Shown here one piece after another: positions 44,023-54,688 of a DNA stretch of 64,000 nucleotides. Made by a program: the position numbers and the translations under genes. The first letter of the stretch is position 1, and each line of letters begins with the position of its first letter. The notes under the pieces were generated by a model. The model did no database searches. It was not told the DNA's origin and saw only the letters and a list, made by a program, of their open reading frames with translations. This DNA comes from Megascapheus bottae (Eukaryota > Chordata > Mammalia > Rodentia > Geomyidae): positions 1,928,001 through 1,992,000 of the forward strand of contig JANJXV010000160.1 in NCBI GenBank assembly GCA_024803745.1, given 5' to 3'.

Positions 44023-44365
44023 TAGATGCTCCTTGGAGAAACTCTATGCAGAGTCTCTGGCCTGTTTTCTAATGGACTTGTTAACACTGCATTGGTAATT
44101 GGACTGTAGGAGCTCTTCGTGTATTTCAGAAATTAGGCCTTTGTTTTTTTCTTTCCACAGGCATCCCAAGGGCTGGCAGACATTTTCTCACACGTTTGCA
44201 AGTTTCCATTTTGTCAGTGACGTATTTCTTTTTGCCGCACAGAAGCTCTTAAGTTCGATGCAGTCTCATCTGTCTACTTTTGCTTTTCCTCCAGATGTTG
44301 CTGAAGTTAATTCCGTGACTTCTCTGTCAAGACCGCGTCTGGTGAGGCTTTGACTTTTTGTTCCA
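44023..44365 (-). mobile_element. L1 ORF2 internal fragment, antisense
   Basis: The plus strand reads 'atgctccttggagaaactc', 'ggagctcttcgtgtatttc', and 'cacagaagctcttaagttcg', the reversed ORF2 region that codes near its C-terminal third. Read on the minus strand, small pieces such as GLISEI-type residues remain, but no long frame. No tail or target duplication, so it is an old internal piece. Confidence 0.7.
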
Positions 44366-44400
44366 AAAGTTTTACCCACAAGAAAAAAACATTTGAAATC

Positions 44401-44600
44401 ACCGCCTTGAGTGATTAGTACACCAAAATCTCGAGAACAATTAGCATTCCCAAAATGCTGCTCGTATGTGAATGGCTTTCACTGGCATCAGAATGACCAA
44501 ATTAGATCAATTAATTCTATCATTTAATTAATTACATGTCCCAGGGCTATCTTAAAGGCCTCAGATAACAACTGAAAAGAAACCCCACACAGTTGCTTTG
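44401..44600. promoter_or_regulatory. Candidate homeobox-rich conserved block
   Basis: Repeat-free. At 44501-44537 a run of ATTAGATCAATTAATTC and ATTTAATTAATTACATG gives at least four overlapping TAAT/ATTA cores, next to GTGATTAG and CAATTAGC further left. The density is high even for AT-rich sequence, and resembles developmental enhancers. Confidence 0.35.
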
Positions 44601-44957
44601 ATATCAAGTAGTTACATCCCTAAGTCTTACTTAATAAGGAATAGCCCAATTGAAAACAAGAGGGCATTATTATTTTATCAGCACTCTGAAACAAATGCAC
44701 TAAATGGTTTGTTACCAATCTGCAAGTTATCTTTATACCATCCAGACGAGGTAGTTCAAATCCTACGTGATTTGCATGTAAGCCCTTCTGGTCACCACAC
44801 AATCAAACTGAATAATGTCACTCATCTTCAGGTAAAATGGTGTTTATAATGTCCTGACAGACTATAGGGACCGCCAGTAGTCCTCTTTTCCTTCTCTCAC
44901 ATGAAAATATAGCATTTGAAATTTGAAAGATAGAAAACAAAACCCAGACTTCATAGG

Positions 44958-45191
44958 TGCCAATTCTGGGCCTTGAACTCAGTGCCTAGGTGCTGCCCCT
45001 GAGTGTTTTGCTCAAGGCTAGTACTGTACCACTTGAGTCACAGCTCCACTTCCAGCTTTTTTGGGAGTGGTTTCTTTAGAGATAAGAGACTTATGGACTT
45101 TACTGGCCAGGCTGGCTTCAAACGGAGGGATTCTCAGATCTCAGCCTCCTGAGTATCTAGGATTCCAGGTGTGAGTGATTGATGCCCAGCT
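44958..45191 (-). mobile_element. 7SL/B1-headed Geo SINE, antisense
   Basis: 'gggccttgaactcagtgcct', 'gctcaaggctagtactgtac', 'gatctcagcctcctgagtat' and 'gtgagtgattgatgcccag' give the full reversed order. Moderately diverged, without a clear duplication. Confidence 0.82.
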
Positions 45192-46249
45192 AACACTCAG
45201 ATTTTCCACTTTCATCCCTGTGCTGGTTGACGAGGCATTCAGTGAGTTCAGCATGTGAATGGAGACCATTTACAATTTCCCTGGACACCTTTCCACACCC
45301 GACTTTCTTCACCTTCTCATGCACATAGAGACACACAAGAAGAAATTCCAACCATACAAAACAGAATTCTGAAAGCTCTCATTACAAAGCCCAGTAAGAA
45401 TCAAAACTCCACCATAGATAATTAGCTTACATGCCGCTCTGATCACACCACGGTGTCATCTCTAGGCTGCAGGGAAGATGTCTTTAACTATAGACAACAT
45501 TATCATGACTCGTACAACAGAAGAGATTCTGAGACAAGGATTTCAGTGCCTGATAATACACAGTACAGGGACAGTGGAGGTGCTGGAGCCTTAGAATTTA
45601 CAAAATCAGGAGGAATCAGAAGGGAAAATGTCACAGTCTCACTTTGATATTCTGCCCCGCTCCCCTTAATTATTGTGCTACACTGTTTGCTGAGGAATGC
45701 CATAATCAAGCATCATTTTCTTGTCTAACCCTATGGTGATGTCCCAGCTTGCAGGTCTTAAGCTCACCCCCAAACATAAGACACGGGATCTTCCCAATCT
45801 GCTTTGATGCCCTAACCCTGTGAACAGAATTTCCTTACTGGCAATACAGCCTGGTAAGCACTTCTGTCATTTGCTGCCAAAAACTCGCTCAAAAACTTGA
45901 TGCTTCTCTTAATTCTGCACATGAATTCAAATTTGCTATACCAGAAATCTATCTGCTGTCAATCACAGATCATCAATAATAGATAATAATATCCATATCA
46001 TTACGTCCGTGGTAGCAATTTATCTGTCTGCATAACCACTTGGTTGGTGATGGCTGTTCACTTTTCAGAGAGAAGTTCAGAAGAGTTCCGTGGGTTTGTC
46101 CCAAGCAACAGCATACTGAGGAAATGGCTGAATTTGTACCTCACGGTCCATCTCCTTTCCACCGAGTGGTCAGGAGGTCAATGTGTTCTACAGTACACAC
46201 ACTCTTTGCTAGAAATAGAAAGGAATTTCTTTTGGGCAATACTTAGGTT
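45192..46249. other. Unique sequence, nothing recognised
   Basis: About 1 kb of single-copy sequence. No gene or repeat recognised. Confidence 0.4.
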
Positions 46250-46399
46250 TCCTCTCAGGTCTTTGCACTGCTAGTCAGGTACTGTACCACTGGAACTATG
46301 TTCCTAGATTTTTGTTTTGGAGTTCTTTTTCACACAGGGTCTGTCTGTTTGTGTCTCTGTCTGTCTCTCTGTCTCTCTGTCTGTCTGTCTCTCTGTCTC

Positions 46400-46470
<71 letters not shown>

Positions 46471-46535
46471 TTATGATCATCCTATATATGCCTCCTGTAT
46501 ATGGCTAGGATTACAGGTATATACCGCCACACCAA
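46250..46535 (-). mobile_element. Old fused B1-ID SINE, antisense, split by a microsatellite
   Basis: A reversed ID-like part ('ggtctttgcactgctagtc', 'gtactgtaccactggaac') lies left of a TC-rich array, and a reversed B1-like part ('gatcatcctatatatgcctc', 'ggctaggattacaggtat', 'accgccacacc') lies right of it. The array replaces the region where fused copies have the reversed linker. Confidence 0.65.
46336..46468. repeat. (TCTG)n/(TC)n microsatellite
   Basis: tctg and tctctg units pass into about 30 pure TC units. Overlapping 'protein' frames are repeat translations. Confidence 0.95.
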
Positions 46536-46939
46536 AGAGGAGAAGCTTTTTTCAAAAAAAAATGGGTGAAGTTCTGTATTTGGAGTTGTTTTGAAACTGA
46601 CATTGGTGTCAACAAAATGACACCAACATGATAAAACTAGTGAGTAATGTAAAATGCCATGAGCCAGTGTGAGGGCTTAGATCTGGAATGTATCTATAGA
46701 CAAGTATGGTGGGATTGGGGGAGGGGTTGTAATTCGTGGAAAGGAAAGTGGTTGTGTTAGCATCCTGCCCCTGTGACAATACAGCTAAGAAAAATAACTC
46801 ATCTACTCTACCTGCATTTTTATGTTTATACAATAGGTGCCTCCAAGTTGGACTTATGAGCAAAGAGTATCCCTCTCATTTCATTAAGATGTGCTGTACT
46901 CATTTCTTTTATTTTAAAAAATGGCATTATATTTGAATT
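46536..46939. other. Unique sequence, nothing recognised
   Basis: A short imperfect inverted repeat 'gacattggtgtcaac/aaaatgacacca' lies at 46598-46625. Nothing else recognised. Confidence 0.35.
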
Positions 46940-47190
46940 GCAACATGCTGCCCATTTTTTTTTCCAGATGAGAAGTCAACTGACGGACGCTGTAATTTGG
47001 AAGTGCGTGTGTGCATGAGAAGGTCCCAGCAGGCTCCATTTCTGATCCATTAGATCAGTAATTACAACACAAAGTGAGGGGACAAATATTAATGCATCAG
47101 GAAATTTTGGAAGAAATGTCAAACTACCCACACAGCACAGCTTCCTTGGATCTTCAGAGTGACCTGAATACTTAATAACTAGAGTAGAAG
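46940..47190. promoter_or_regulatory. Candidate conserved non-coding block
   Basis: Repeat-free. TGATC-CATTA-GATCA (47043-47057) is an inverted repeat around an ATTA core. TAATTA follows at 47059-47064 and ATTAATGCAT (POU/homeobox-like) at 47088-47097. A CpG-bearing 'gacggacgctg' is nearby. Conservation is untested. Confidence 0.35.
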
Positions 47191-47286
47191 ACTTCATTGT
47201 AAGGAGGCCACCAGGTTATTCCAGGAAGGCCACTCCTGTGCCATTCCACACCCCATCCCCCAAGAAAGTCACATGAAAAAGTGGCC

Positions 47287-47515
47287 CAAAAGGGCCAGGG
47301 GTTATGATGCATGCCTGTAATCTCAGCTAGGGATAAGAGATAATGAAGATATAGTCCTTGTCAAAAACAGAAGACCTTATCTAAAAAAAAATAAGCTAAA
47401 CAAAAGGGAAAGGGGGGGGAGAGAGGAAGGGAGGAAGGAAAAAAGCTGTGGACATAGCCCAATTGACAGTGTTGCTCAGTATGTGCTAAACCATAGGCTT
47501 ACTCCCTAGAACCAC
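47287..47515 (+). mobile_element. Old fused B1-ID SINE
   Basis: The B1-like part 'gatgcatgcctgtaatctc' precedes an A/G-rich middle (47390-47447), then an ID-like part 'gtggacatagcccaattgac' to 'ctccctagaaccac'. The B1-then-ID order matches the antisense copies at 37838 and 46250. Confidence 0.7.
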
Positions 47516-47519
47516 AGAC

Positions 47520-47650
47520 AACAACAAATAGTTTATCCATATTTTGAAGGCAAGTAAACTCAAAAAGGTTGTCACTAACCCCAAAGGCACACAGCCAGTA
47601 AGAAAGGATTGGACCTGGGCTTCTTTTCCTACCATCAGGCCTGACTTGTA
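47520..47650 (-). mobile_element. MIR, antisense
   Basis: 'gaaggcaagtaaactcaaa', 'ccaaaggcacacagccagta' and 'gattggacctgggcttc' follow the reversed MIR order. The fused SINE appears to have inserted at its left edge. Confidence 0.65.
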
Positions 47651-48290
47651 AGCCTGTCATTATCTTAGAGCTGAGTAACAAAACAATTCTATTGGACAAG
47701 ACTCTTGTGATTATCTAGAGCTGTGTATCCAAACACTATTGGAGATGCATCTACTCTCATAGTCAGCTGCTGGGACAATTCCTCCATAAACACTGCCTAC
47801 TGGGGAGAAATTCATTCTCTACCTTCTTCCATCCACCTTACTCTCACCCCTGCATCACACCCATGGAATCAACATAGCAAGTTCCACAGGGACTGTCATA
47901 GACTGGATATCACTAGAATTTAAGCTTTCTGTAGCTAATTTTCCCTGGCTTGAAAACTTTAATGTAACTGTCAGACCCCCCAGGTTTTTTGGAGAACTAG
48001 GGTGGTGGTGGCAATTATTTCTAGATTCTGGTACCTTCCTCATGTACCTTCTGGTAGCACATAACTCTTAACTCCAGAGCTCATTTCCTTCCTTATTTTC
48101 TTCATTAGTTTGTAAGCTCCCACTGCCAACAAACATGACCCATCTGATAACAAAATGTTGACAACAGAATGCCTGACATATTAAAGCTGTCAAATAAAAA
48201 AAATGAGTTTTTACCAGGTGGTCCAAATATGTCACCTGTGTGGAAGACATTTTTCAAAAATAGATTGTAGAGGTCAAAAAGTTACTGGGT

Positions 48291-48292
<2 letters not shown>
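47651..48292. other. Unique sequence, nothing recognised
   Basis: No repeat or gene recognised. Confidence 0.4.

Positions 48293-48330
<38 letters not shown>
48293..48330. repeat. (CA)n microsatellite
   Basis: About 19 AC units. Confidence 0.95.
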
Positions 48331-48332
<2 letters not shown>

Positions 48333-48930
48333 TAACCTCAAGGTGACAGGTTCTTGTTGATACTGGCTTGGTGTCTTCAAAAATCCATTTCTAATCTACT
48401 CTGAACAAAAAAACAAAAACATTTTTGTCAAGAATCCTTCCCTCAGATGAAGCAAACAGATCCTCTTCCCAAAGAGAAATTAATAGGAGAATGACCCAAA
48501 AGAATACACTAGGATTAGGCTTGCTTTTTATATTTTATTTTCTCCCCTCATCATCAAACAATGCAGACGAAAAGTGGGGCCTGTCAACCAATGCTTATTA
48601 TCAAGGGTGCAATTCTCTTGAAAAATCTCAGAGGCTGAACACCCTGATTCAAATTGCTAGGTAACAACTAAGATTGTCAATGGAAATAAAAGCCTGGAAG
48701 AAAATTGAAAAGCAGAGATGAAAGGTGAGTGACCTCAGGGATGGCTGAGTTCTTAAAAAGAAAGAGACAACAAAGATGATAGTACAAATGGATAATATTA
48801 AATGAGATTTTGTTGTTGTTTTAAGTCTGGAGAGAGAGCCTCCCAAACAGAACCCTTTTCCAAATACACATTGGCAGGTTTGTGATGCATATTTGCAGGG
48901 AAAAAGAGGCCAGTTCCAAGGTTTGGGATA
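48331..48930. other. Unique sequence, nothing recognised
   Basis: No repeat or gene recognised. The 153- and 132-codon frames that start here on the minus strand are long only because they read through the tetranucleotide array to the right. Confidence 0.4.
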
Positions 48931-49070
<140 letters not shown>

Positions 49071-49108
49071 CTAATCTGCATATGAGCATGCATATGCATA
49101 AACAACAC

Positions 49109-49366
49109 ACATGTGTCTTTTTGTGTGTAGCAGGGAGGGGGTCTTGGAGCTTGAACTCTGGGTCTGGGCTCTGTTCCTGAGCTCTTCAGCACGAGAGCGT
49201 ACCACTTGAGCCACAGCACTACTTCTGGTTTTTCCAGTGGTTAACTGGAGATAAGTCTCATGGACTTTTGTGCCCTGGCTGGCACTGAGCTGAGATCCTC
49301 AGATATCAGCCTCCTGAGGAGCTAGGATTACAGGGGTGAGCCATCAGTGCCTGGCTCCTGTGTCTT
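49109..49366 (-). mobile_element. 7SL/B1-headed Geo SINE, antisense, with short target duplication
   Basis: The element is about 49121-49358: 'ttggagcttgaactctggg', 'gagcgtaccacttgagccac', 'atcagcctcctgaggagcta' and 'gtgagccatcagtgcctgg'. TGTGTCTT occurs just before and just after it. A CA array follows 30 bases to the right. Confidence 0.82.
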
Positions 49367-49391
49367 AGTTTCATGTGAGAGAGACAGAAAA

Positions 49392-49394
<3 letters not shown>

Positions 49395-49444
<50 letters not shown>
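49395..49444. repeat. (CA)n microsatellite
   Basis: 25 uninterrupted CA units. Confidence 0.97.
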
Positions 49445-49448
<4 letters not shown>

Positions 49449-49829
49449 ATTGACAAAAACCAGACACAATGGGAAGCCAGAAAGAGAGGAAACCAGAACA
49501 CATTCACCAAAGATGGTTGCCTATTTATATTACCAGGAATGGCCATTTTGCATAATTAATGCATAATTTTTTCATATATTTTTATTGTAATTAATCGAAG
49601 GGTCACATTATATTCGCCAGATAGAAGGTGCATTACTTCACATACATTGATACCCTTTCTCATGTCTTGGTCCCCATTTCCCTCCTCTCCACCCTCACTC
49701 CTCATCTTGTTTTCCCCCCTTCCCTATCCAATTTCAAATAACCAAATATGCATATATCCAATATATCAGATAACAAAGCGAAATACTGTAACAATATGAG
49801 ATAACCAAGGGACAGCAAAAGAGATGAGA

Positions 49830-50013
49830 GATAACAGTACATTAAGGACAACAATCACTCATTATATGGCTTTTGTTTCTATATCCTAGAGGTCCTTTCA
49901 TTTAGCGTCATACTGTATGGATAACATAGTACAATAAGGACAACAATCACTCATTATATGGCTTTTGTTTCTATATCCTAGAGGTCCTTTCATTTAACAT
50001 CATACTGTATGGA
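49830..50013 (-). repeat. 92-base tandem duplication inside the L1 3' UTR
   Basis: 'aaggacaacaatcactc' and the following 'gaggtcctttcattta' occur at 49844 and again at 49936. The two units differ at only a few positions (for example tagcgtc against aacatc). Confidence 0.88.
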
Positions 50014-50069
50014 CTTATGTATCAAGATTTTGCTCTATTGCAGATCTCTGCTAGTAGAGCCCAAGGTTT

Positions 50070-50565
50070 CTACTGATTATGACGAATGAGGGAAACCATT
50101 GAGCCTAAGTTCCTTTGAGTCTGGCTTACTTCACTTAATAGGATTTTTTCTAAGTCTTTCCATTTCCTTACAAATGGGGCGATGTCGTTCTTTCTGACAG
50201 CAGTATAGAATTCCACTGTGTACAAATACCACATCTTGTTGATCCATTCATCAACTGAGGGACATCTAGGTTGGTTCCATATCTTTGCTATGGTGAATAG
50301 TGCTGCAATGAACATTGTTGTGCTAGTGGGTTTAGTATGTCCTTGTTTCTGGGTGGTTGGGTAAATGCCAAGTAGTGGAATTGCTGGGTCATAGGGGAGT
50401 TCTATGTTTAGTCTTGAGGAACTGCCACACTGCTTTCCATAGTGGTTGAAGGAGTTTGCACTCCCACCAACAGTGTAGTAGTGATCCCTCCTGGCCACAT
50501 CCCCTCCAGCATCTGTCGTTATTAGTTTTTTTGATCCTGGCCATTCTAACTGGAGAGTTGTTTTG
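50070..50565 (-). pseudogene. L1 ORF2 C-terminal remnant (reverse transcriptase protein end)
   Basis: ORF2 encodes the endonuclease/reverse transcriptase that copies L1 RNA into the genome. Only the C-terminal part after the polymerase domain is here. Two overlapping minus-strand frames carry recognisable ORF2 pieces: WRGCG and LLHCWWECK, then after a frameshift near 50400, ELPYDPAIPLLGIYP and WNQPRCPSVDEWINKMW. The Cys/His-type motif region (CWRGCG...HCWWEC) is in the first frame. The frameshift and 5' truncation make it inactive. Confidence 0.9.
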
Positions 50566-50755
50566 ATTAACGCATAAATTTTTAATGCAATTTATCAGGG
50601 AAAATTTTAAAACCAAGCATTTATGCAGTAAGATCATGTAAGTGTTTGCTTGAGATAAGCAAGAGAGATTTCCAAACTGTCAGGAAAGATCAGAATCCTT
50701 TGGCTCCCTGAAATGAGATTGAAACCTGACTTGCTTAAACCTTGTCAAGGTCTAA

Positions 50756-51013
50756 GCCCAGCGCCAGCGGCTCACATCTGTAACTCGAGCTACTCAGGAG
50801 GCTGAGATCTAAGCATGACAGTTCGAAGCCAACCAGGGTAGCAAAGTCCATAAGACTCTTAGCTCCATTCAATCAACAAGAAACTAGAAGCAGAGTTGTA
50901 ACTCAAGTGGTATAGCAAGTAGCTTGAGAAAAAAACAAACAAACAAAAACATCCCCTCAGGAACAGCATCCAGACTCCCAGTTCAAGCCTCAAGACTGGC
51001 ATCAAAAAACAAA
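50756..51013 (+). mobile_element. 7SL/B1-headed Geo SINE
   Basis: The head 'gcgccagcggctcacatc' and 'gctactcaggaggctgagat', the linker 'agactcttagctccatt', and a right half 'gtaactcaagtggtatagc' split by an (AAAC)n insertion at 50930-50950, ending 'agttcaagcctcaagactgg'. Confidence 0.85.
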
Positions 51014-51084
51014 GGTTGTCAGGATCTAAATACAAGAGATTGTCTCTGATCACTTACATTTACTGGAAAGCCTGAGTAAAGTAA

Positions 51085-51262
51085 CAGTGAGTTAAACATC
51101 TCATTTGTATCCAATTTTACAGAGTCTTTATTTGCAACTCTGCTTAAGGGCGATCTGATGTTACCATCCTCATCTTGCACATGAGGAAACTGAGTCACAG
51201 AGAGATGAAATAATGTTCCTAAAGTTGCATATTGGGGAACTGGAGCCAGGATCTAAAGAAGG
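51085..51262 (-). mobile_element. MIR, antisense
   Basis: 'catcttgcacatgaggaaac' and 'tgagtcacagagagatgaaa' are the reversed MIR core. The flanks fit to about 51262. Confidence 0.75.
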
Positions 51263-51461
51263 CGAGGCCTGGCATGGGTGCACAGAGTCTACGCTATGAA
51301 TACCACAGGACATGGGCAGGCATCTGTAGGTTCCATAACCACCAAATCCCTGGAGGATTGCTGAAGAAAGAAAATGAAATCATCCAGAAAAGAAAAAAAA
51401 ATTAACCAACTATCTATGTACGGCTAGGTAAAGTCATGGTGAAAAACAAGAGTTGGGGAAT

Positions 51462-51532
51462 ATGATTTTTGGTGATGCTGAGATTTGAATTCAGGGCTTC
51501 ACACTTGCTAGGCCCACATTCTGCCGGCACTT
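51462..51532 (-). mobile_element. ID-like fragment, antisense
   Basis: 'gagatttgaattcagggctt' and 'cacttgctaggcccacattc' are a reversed tRNA-like half with box B traces. Confidence 0.55.
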
Positions 51533-51639
51533 ATGTGGGTGTTGGTAATTATCTTTATTGGCTTATAGTAGTGATACAGGAAGGAAGTTTGTGATTATAT
51601 GTCCACACAGGTATACTGTGCTCCAATCAATCTCACCCT

Positions 51640-51850
51640 GGGTAAGACCTTGAACTCAAGGCTTCTTTCCCTTAGCTTTGTCACTCAAAGCTGATACCTC
51701 TACCCTTTGAGCCACAGCTCTACTTCTAGATTTTTGGTAGCTAATTGGAAATAAGATTCTTAAAGATTTTCCTGCCTGGGAGGGCTTTGTGCCATTGACC
51801 CTCAGATCTCAGTCTCCCAAGCAGCTGGGACGGCAGGAGTGAGCCACTTG
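51640..51850 (-). mobile_element. 7SL/B1-headed Geo SINE, antisense
   Basis: 'gaccttgaactcaaggcttc', 'cctctaccctttgagccac', 'cagatctcagtctcccaagc' and 'ggagtgagccacttg' are in the reversed order. It is the first of three reversed 7SL-like units in a row. Confidence 0.8.
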
Positions 51851-51861
51851 TGGATTTCTTT

Positions 51862-52103
51862 TTTAAAGACAGCATCTTGCATTATGGCAGGGCTGACCTC
51901 AGTTATGCCAATCTCTCATACGCTTCCCCGGGTGGCTGGAAATGACAGTTTATCGCTACCATGCCCCAGCCTTTGGCTGAGATGGAATCCTGAAAGCATT
52001 TTCGTTTTAGTGGTGGTGGGTTTGGGCAGGGCTGGCCTGTAAATCCAGGTCTCTGCCTCTCACGTAGCTAGGATGATAAGCTTAAGCTACCCCCATGCCT
52101 GGC
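51862..52103 (-). mobile_element. Two further B1-like units in tandem, antisense
   Basis: Unit one (51862-51970): 'gcagggctgacctcagttat' and 'accatgccccagcc'. Unit two (about 52015-52103): 'ggcagggctggcctgtaaat', 'ctcacgtagctaggatgata', 'catgcctggc'. Both read as reversed 7SL-like monomers without Geo halves, and both are old. Confidence 0.55.
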
Positions 52104-52935
52104 TTTGAACTGCACAAGAATGCCTGTGTATCCTCAGTGAACGTGTTTTACAATTCCTAGGAGAACTTCTCTCCCAGTTCTCTGCCTTCGTTTTCCATGC
52201 TAGATTCCTCATTAATCCAAGACATCGGAGAGTTGAGCTCAGGCAGGCAACCTGAATATTTTGTCTGCGTGTTTCCTGGCTGGGACAGAGGAAGTAAATG
52301 GGTATCTTAGTGTGATTGCAGACAGGTGTCAATGGAGAGACAAAGACGACCGAGATAACAAAGCATATTTAATCACTGCGCTGTGACTATAAATTTTTCA
52401 ATATTTATTGTCCAACTGCTCTGCAAAGATTCTACAATATGGAGAAGTACATTGGAAAATAAAAGAAACATGCCTGACTCCAAGCTTCAAAGTGCCCAGA
52501 ATTACTAATGATTTCTTCCTGGCCTCGGTGCCACCAGTAAGAAAACACCAAGAATATTTTAATTCAAAATATATGTGTCATGAGGCAAAACCCTGAAGTT
52601 GAGACAAGCTCCTGGCTTCAGATTTATTTTATACTCTCAATTCATGGTGCTGGGGGTAGTGAGGTCTCATCCAAAACAAATTTTTTTTTAAAAATCCCTT
52701 AAATTACTGCAGAGTAAAGTTCCCTTTATGTGTATGCACTATCTGAGAATCTCCTCTGAGACACAAATCTCTCAGCGCCTTTTCAAAACCAAGAATTCAT
52801 GTGAAATCATCTAAGCGTTCCTTGCCGTTATTAGTAACAACACATTCCAGTGCAGTTCTGCTTTCTTAACCAGGCCTAGGATAACTTGGACTTGTGCGTT
52901 TAAATATTAAACAGAGACAAAGAAACAAACAGGAT
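52104..52935. other. Unique sequence, nothing recognised
   Basis: No repeat or gene recognised. Confidence 0.4.
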
Positions 52936-53050
52936 AGATGTGCAGATAGATTAATAAAGGATAGAAATAGAGGCAACAGACAGATATGATAACAATAGAT
53001 TAGATAGATGGACGGATGGATGGATGGATGGACAGATTGATAGAGATGTT
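52936..53050. repeat. GATA/GGAT imperfect array
   Basis: agatagat units, then a purer (GGAT)n block at about 53008-53033, then decay. Confidence 0.8.
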
Positions 53051-53304
53051 AGGTAGAAATAGACAAAAACATGTGTGCCCTTACACTAGTGAAAACCCCA
53101 CAGCAGAAGCATTTCTTTGGCAATCATCACAGGAATGGTGTATAGAACCTCCACTTTTACACCACTCCCACCCCTGCCCCCACCCCTATGCCTTTTACAT
53201 GAGTAAATGAAGCTTAGGAATGCTAGTAACTTGTCCTCAGCTCTGAATGAAAGAGCCAGTGAAGAAGAGGTGGATAATGGTGATAGCGGTGGTGCTAGTA
53301 ATAA

Positions 53305-53412
53305 ATCACAACCATCACCTTTTCAAGCATGCTCTGTGTGTTAGATACTATATTTGGTATTTTGTGTGTATTATGTCACTTAGGCATAATACATCTTATC
53401 ATTATCCCTTGT
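53305..53412 (-). mobile_element. Possible MIR, antisense
   Basis: 'caagcatgctctgtgtgtta', 'acttaggcataatacatc' and 'tcattatccc' fit a reversed MIR 3' half. It is cut by the SINE that follows. Confidence 0.45.
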
Positions 53413-53413
53413 A

Positions 53414-53570
53414 AGGCCGGTCATCTTAACTACTCAGGAGGCTGAGATCTGAGGATCATGATTTGAAGCCAGCATGGGCCGGAAAAAGCCATCAGATCCT
53501 TACCACCAGCTAACCACAGAAAGCCTGAAGTAGAGTTGTGACTAAAGTTCACACTTACTGCCACTCGAAC
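53414..53570 (+). mobile_element. 7SL/B1-headed Geo SINE, 3' truncated
   Basis: The head 'gctgagatctgaggatcatg' and 'gaagccagcatgggcc' with linker remains, then 'gaagtagagttgtgactaa'. The rest of the right half is lost. Confidence 0.75.
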
Positions 53571-54566
53571 ACACACAATAAGGTACCTAGGAACCAGCAA
53601 CACCCAAGCTATAAAGGTGTAATTGTTGCCCTCATAATTAAACCCTGATCTGTCTGGTATCATTCACCATCTTCCCTCCCATGCACTGAGTTCTGTCTCT
53701 ACTTCGATAGTCCGTTGAAATTTTAATTAAGTATATTGTGCAAAGGCCAGTACCTTTTGCCTAGGCAGAGCTCAGAAGCCTGTTGGAAAGTGGGTGGAGC
53801 TCTGTGGTTTTGTCCGCCTGCCCTCCCTAGATGGCCTATGGCATCACAGGCATACAGCTTCAAAAGGCTCTGCTCAGAAATCCCTCTCCTGGGTATTTTT
53901 TTTGAGATTTGAGTAAAGAGCCTCTTTTAAGATGTAAATACCACCTGAAAAAATGTTAAGTCTATTAGAAAGTCACACCTCCGGTGTAACAGTTAGATAA
54001 TCCAATTTCTACTTAGGAACATAGTGAATGGGTTTGGGAACAGGGTGGTATAATGAGTCATTTTCTCCCTTTCCATTCAGCTGAGACTCTGCAAAAGAAG
54101 AGCATTTTCTTTTAACTAGAAACTCTTCATTGTAAGACAAGTTTAAATTCACAGAAGAAGAAGAAGAAAAAAAAAGTCCTGGAAAGAAGACAGGGTCTCC
54201 ATACAGCCTGGGCATGGGTCTTCTTATTTTTACTATCTTGCACTAGCACTCATCACAACTAATAAGCCCATAGTGACATGTTACTGAATTTTAGCTACCT
54301 CTGGGTTCACTGGACGTCCTTTCTCCATGCTGAGATTCCCATGTAGGGCCTGGAAAGTATATTTCGCCGTCAGGTCTCCACATCGCTGTTTCTCTGACTT
54401 GTTTGAGATCACCTTGACAGTTTGAATAGTGCTACTGGTCAAATAGGTTTTGGAAGGTTCCAAGCCTCCATGCATTTATTCTCCTGATGACACTGAGTCT
54501 TTTAGAGGAAAAGCACACTAAGGTACAGCGCTGTACTGTGCTATGTAGGGTCCATGTAGTCCACAT
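53571..54566. other. Unique sequence, nothing recognised
   Basis: An AAG-rich patch lies at 54155-54175. No repeat or gene recognised. Confidence 0.4.
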
Positions 54567-54688
54567 GAAATTATGGCTGGTAGGGCTGGGTGTCGCTTAA
54601 TGGCAAAGTATTCACCCAGCAAGGACAAGGTCCTGGGTTCAAGCACCAGACGCCCCCCACAAAAAAAAGAAAAGAAATTATGGCTGGT
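54567..54688 (+). mobile_element. ID element with perfect target duplication
   Basis: The element is 54582-54673: 'agggctgggtgtcgcttaat', box B-like 'gggttcaagcacc', and an A-rich tail. The 15-base duplication GAAATTATGGCTGGT lies at 54567-54581 and 54674-54688 without mismatch. It is a plain monomeric ID, not IDL-Geo. Box A is weak, so it may be a dead copy. Confidence 0.9.

Larger units (their letters stand above)
49555..50583 (-). mobile_element. 5'-truncated L1 with target duplication, antisense
   Basis: The body is about 49573-50565. It is bounded by imperfect duplications ATTAATGCATAATTTTTT (49555-49572) and ATTAACGCATAAATTTTT (50566-50583). From right to left it holds the end of ORF2, then a 3' UTR of about 500 bases and a T-rich (reversed A-tail) end. 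The 3' UTR contains a 92-base tandem duplication (see below). It is the longest mobile element in the window, and supplies the reference for the smaller copy at 19736. Confidence 0.92.

Noticed and set aside
49555..50583. Possibility of an active L1
   Set aside because: It is truncated to the last kilobase, with a frameshift in the ORF2 remnant and no ORF1 or promoter.
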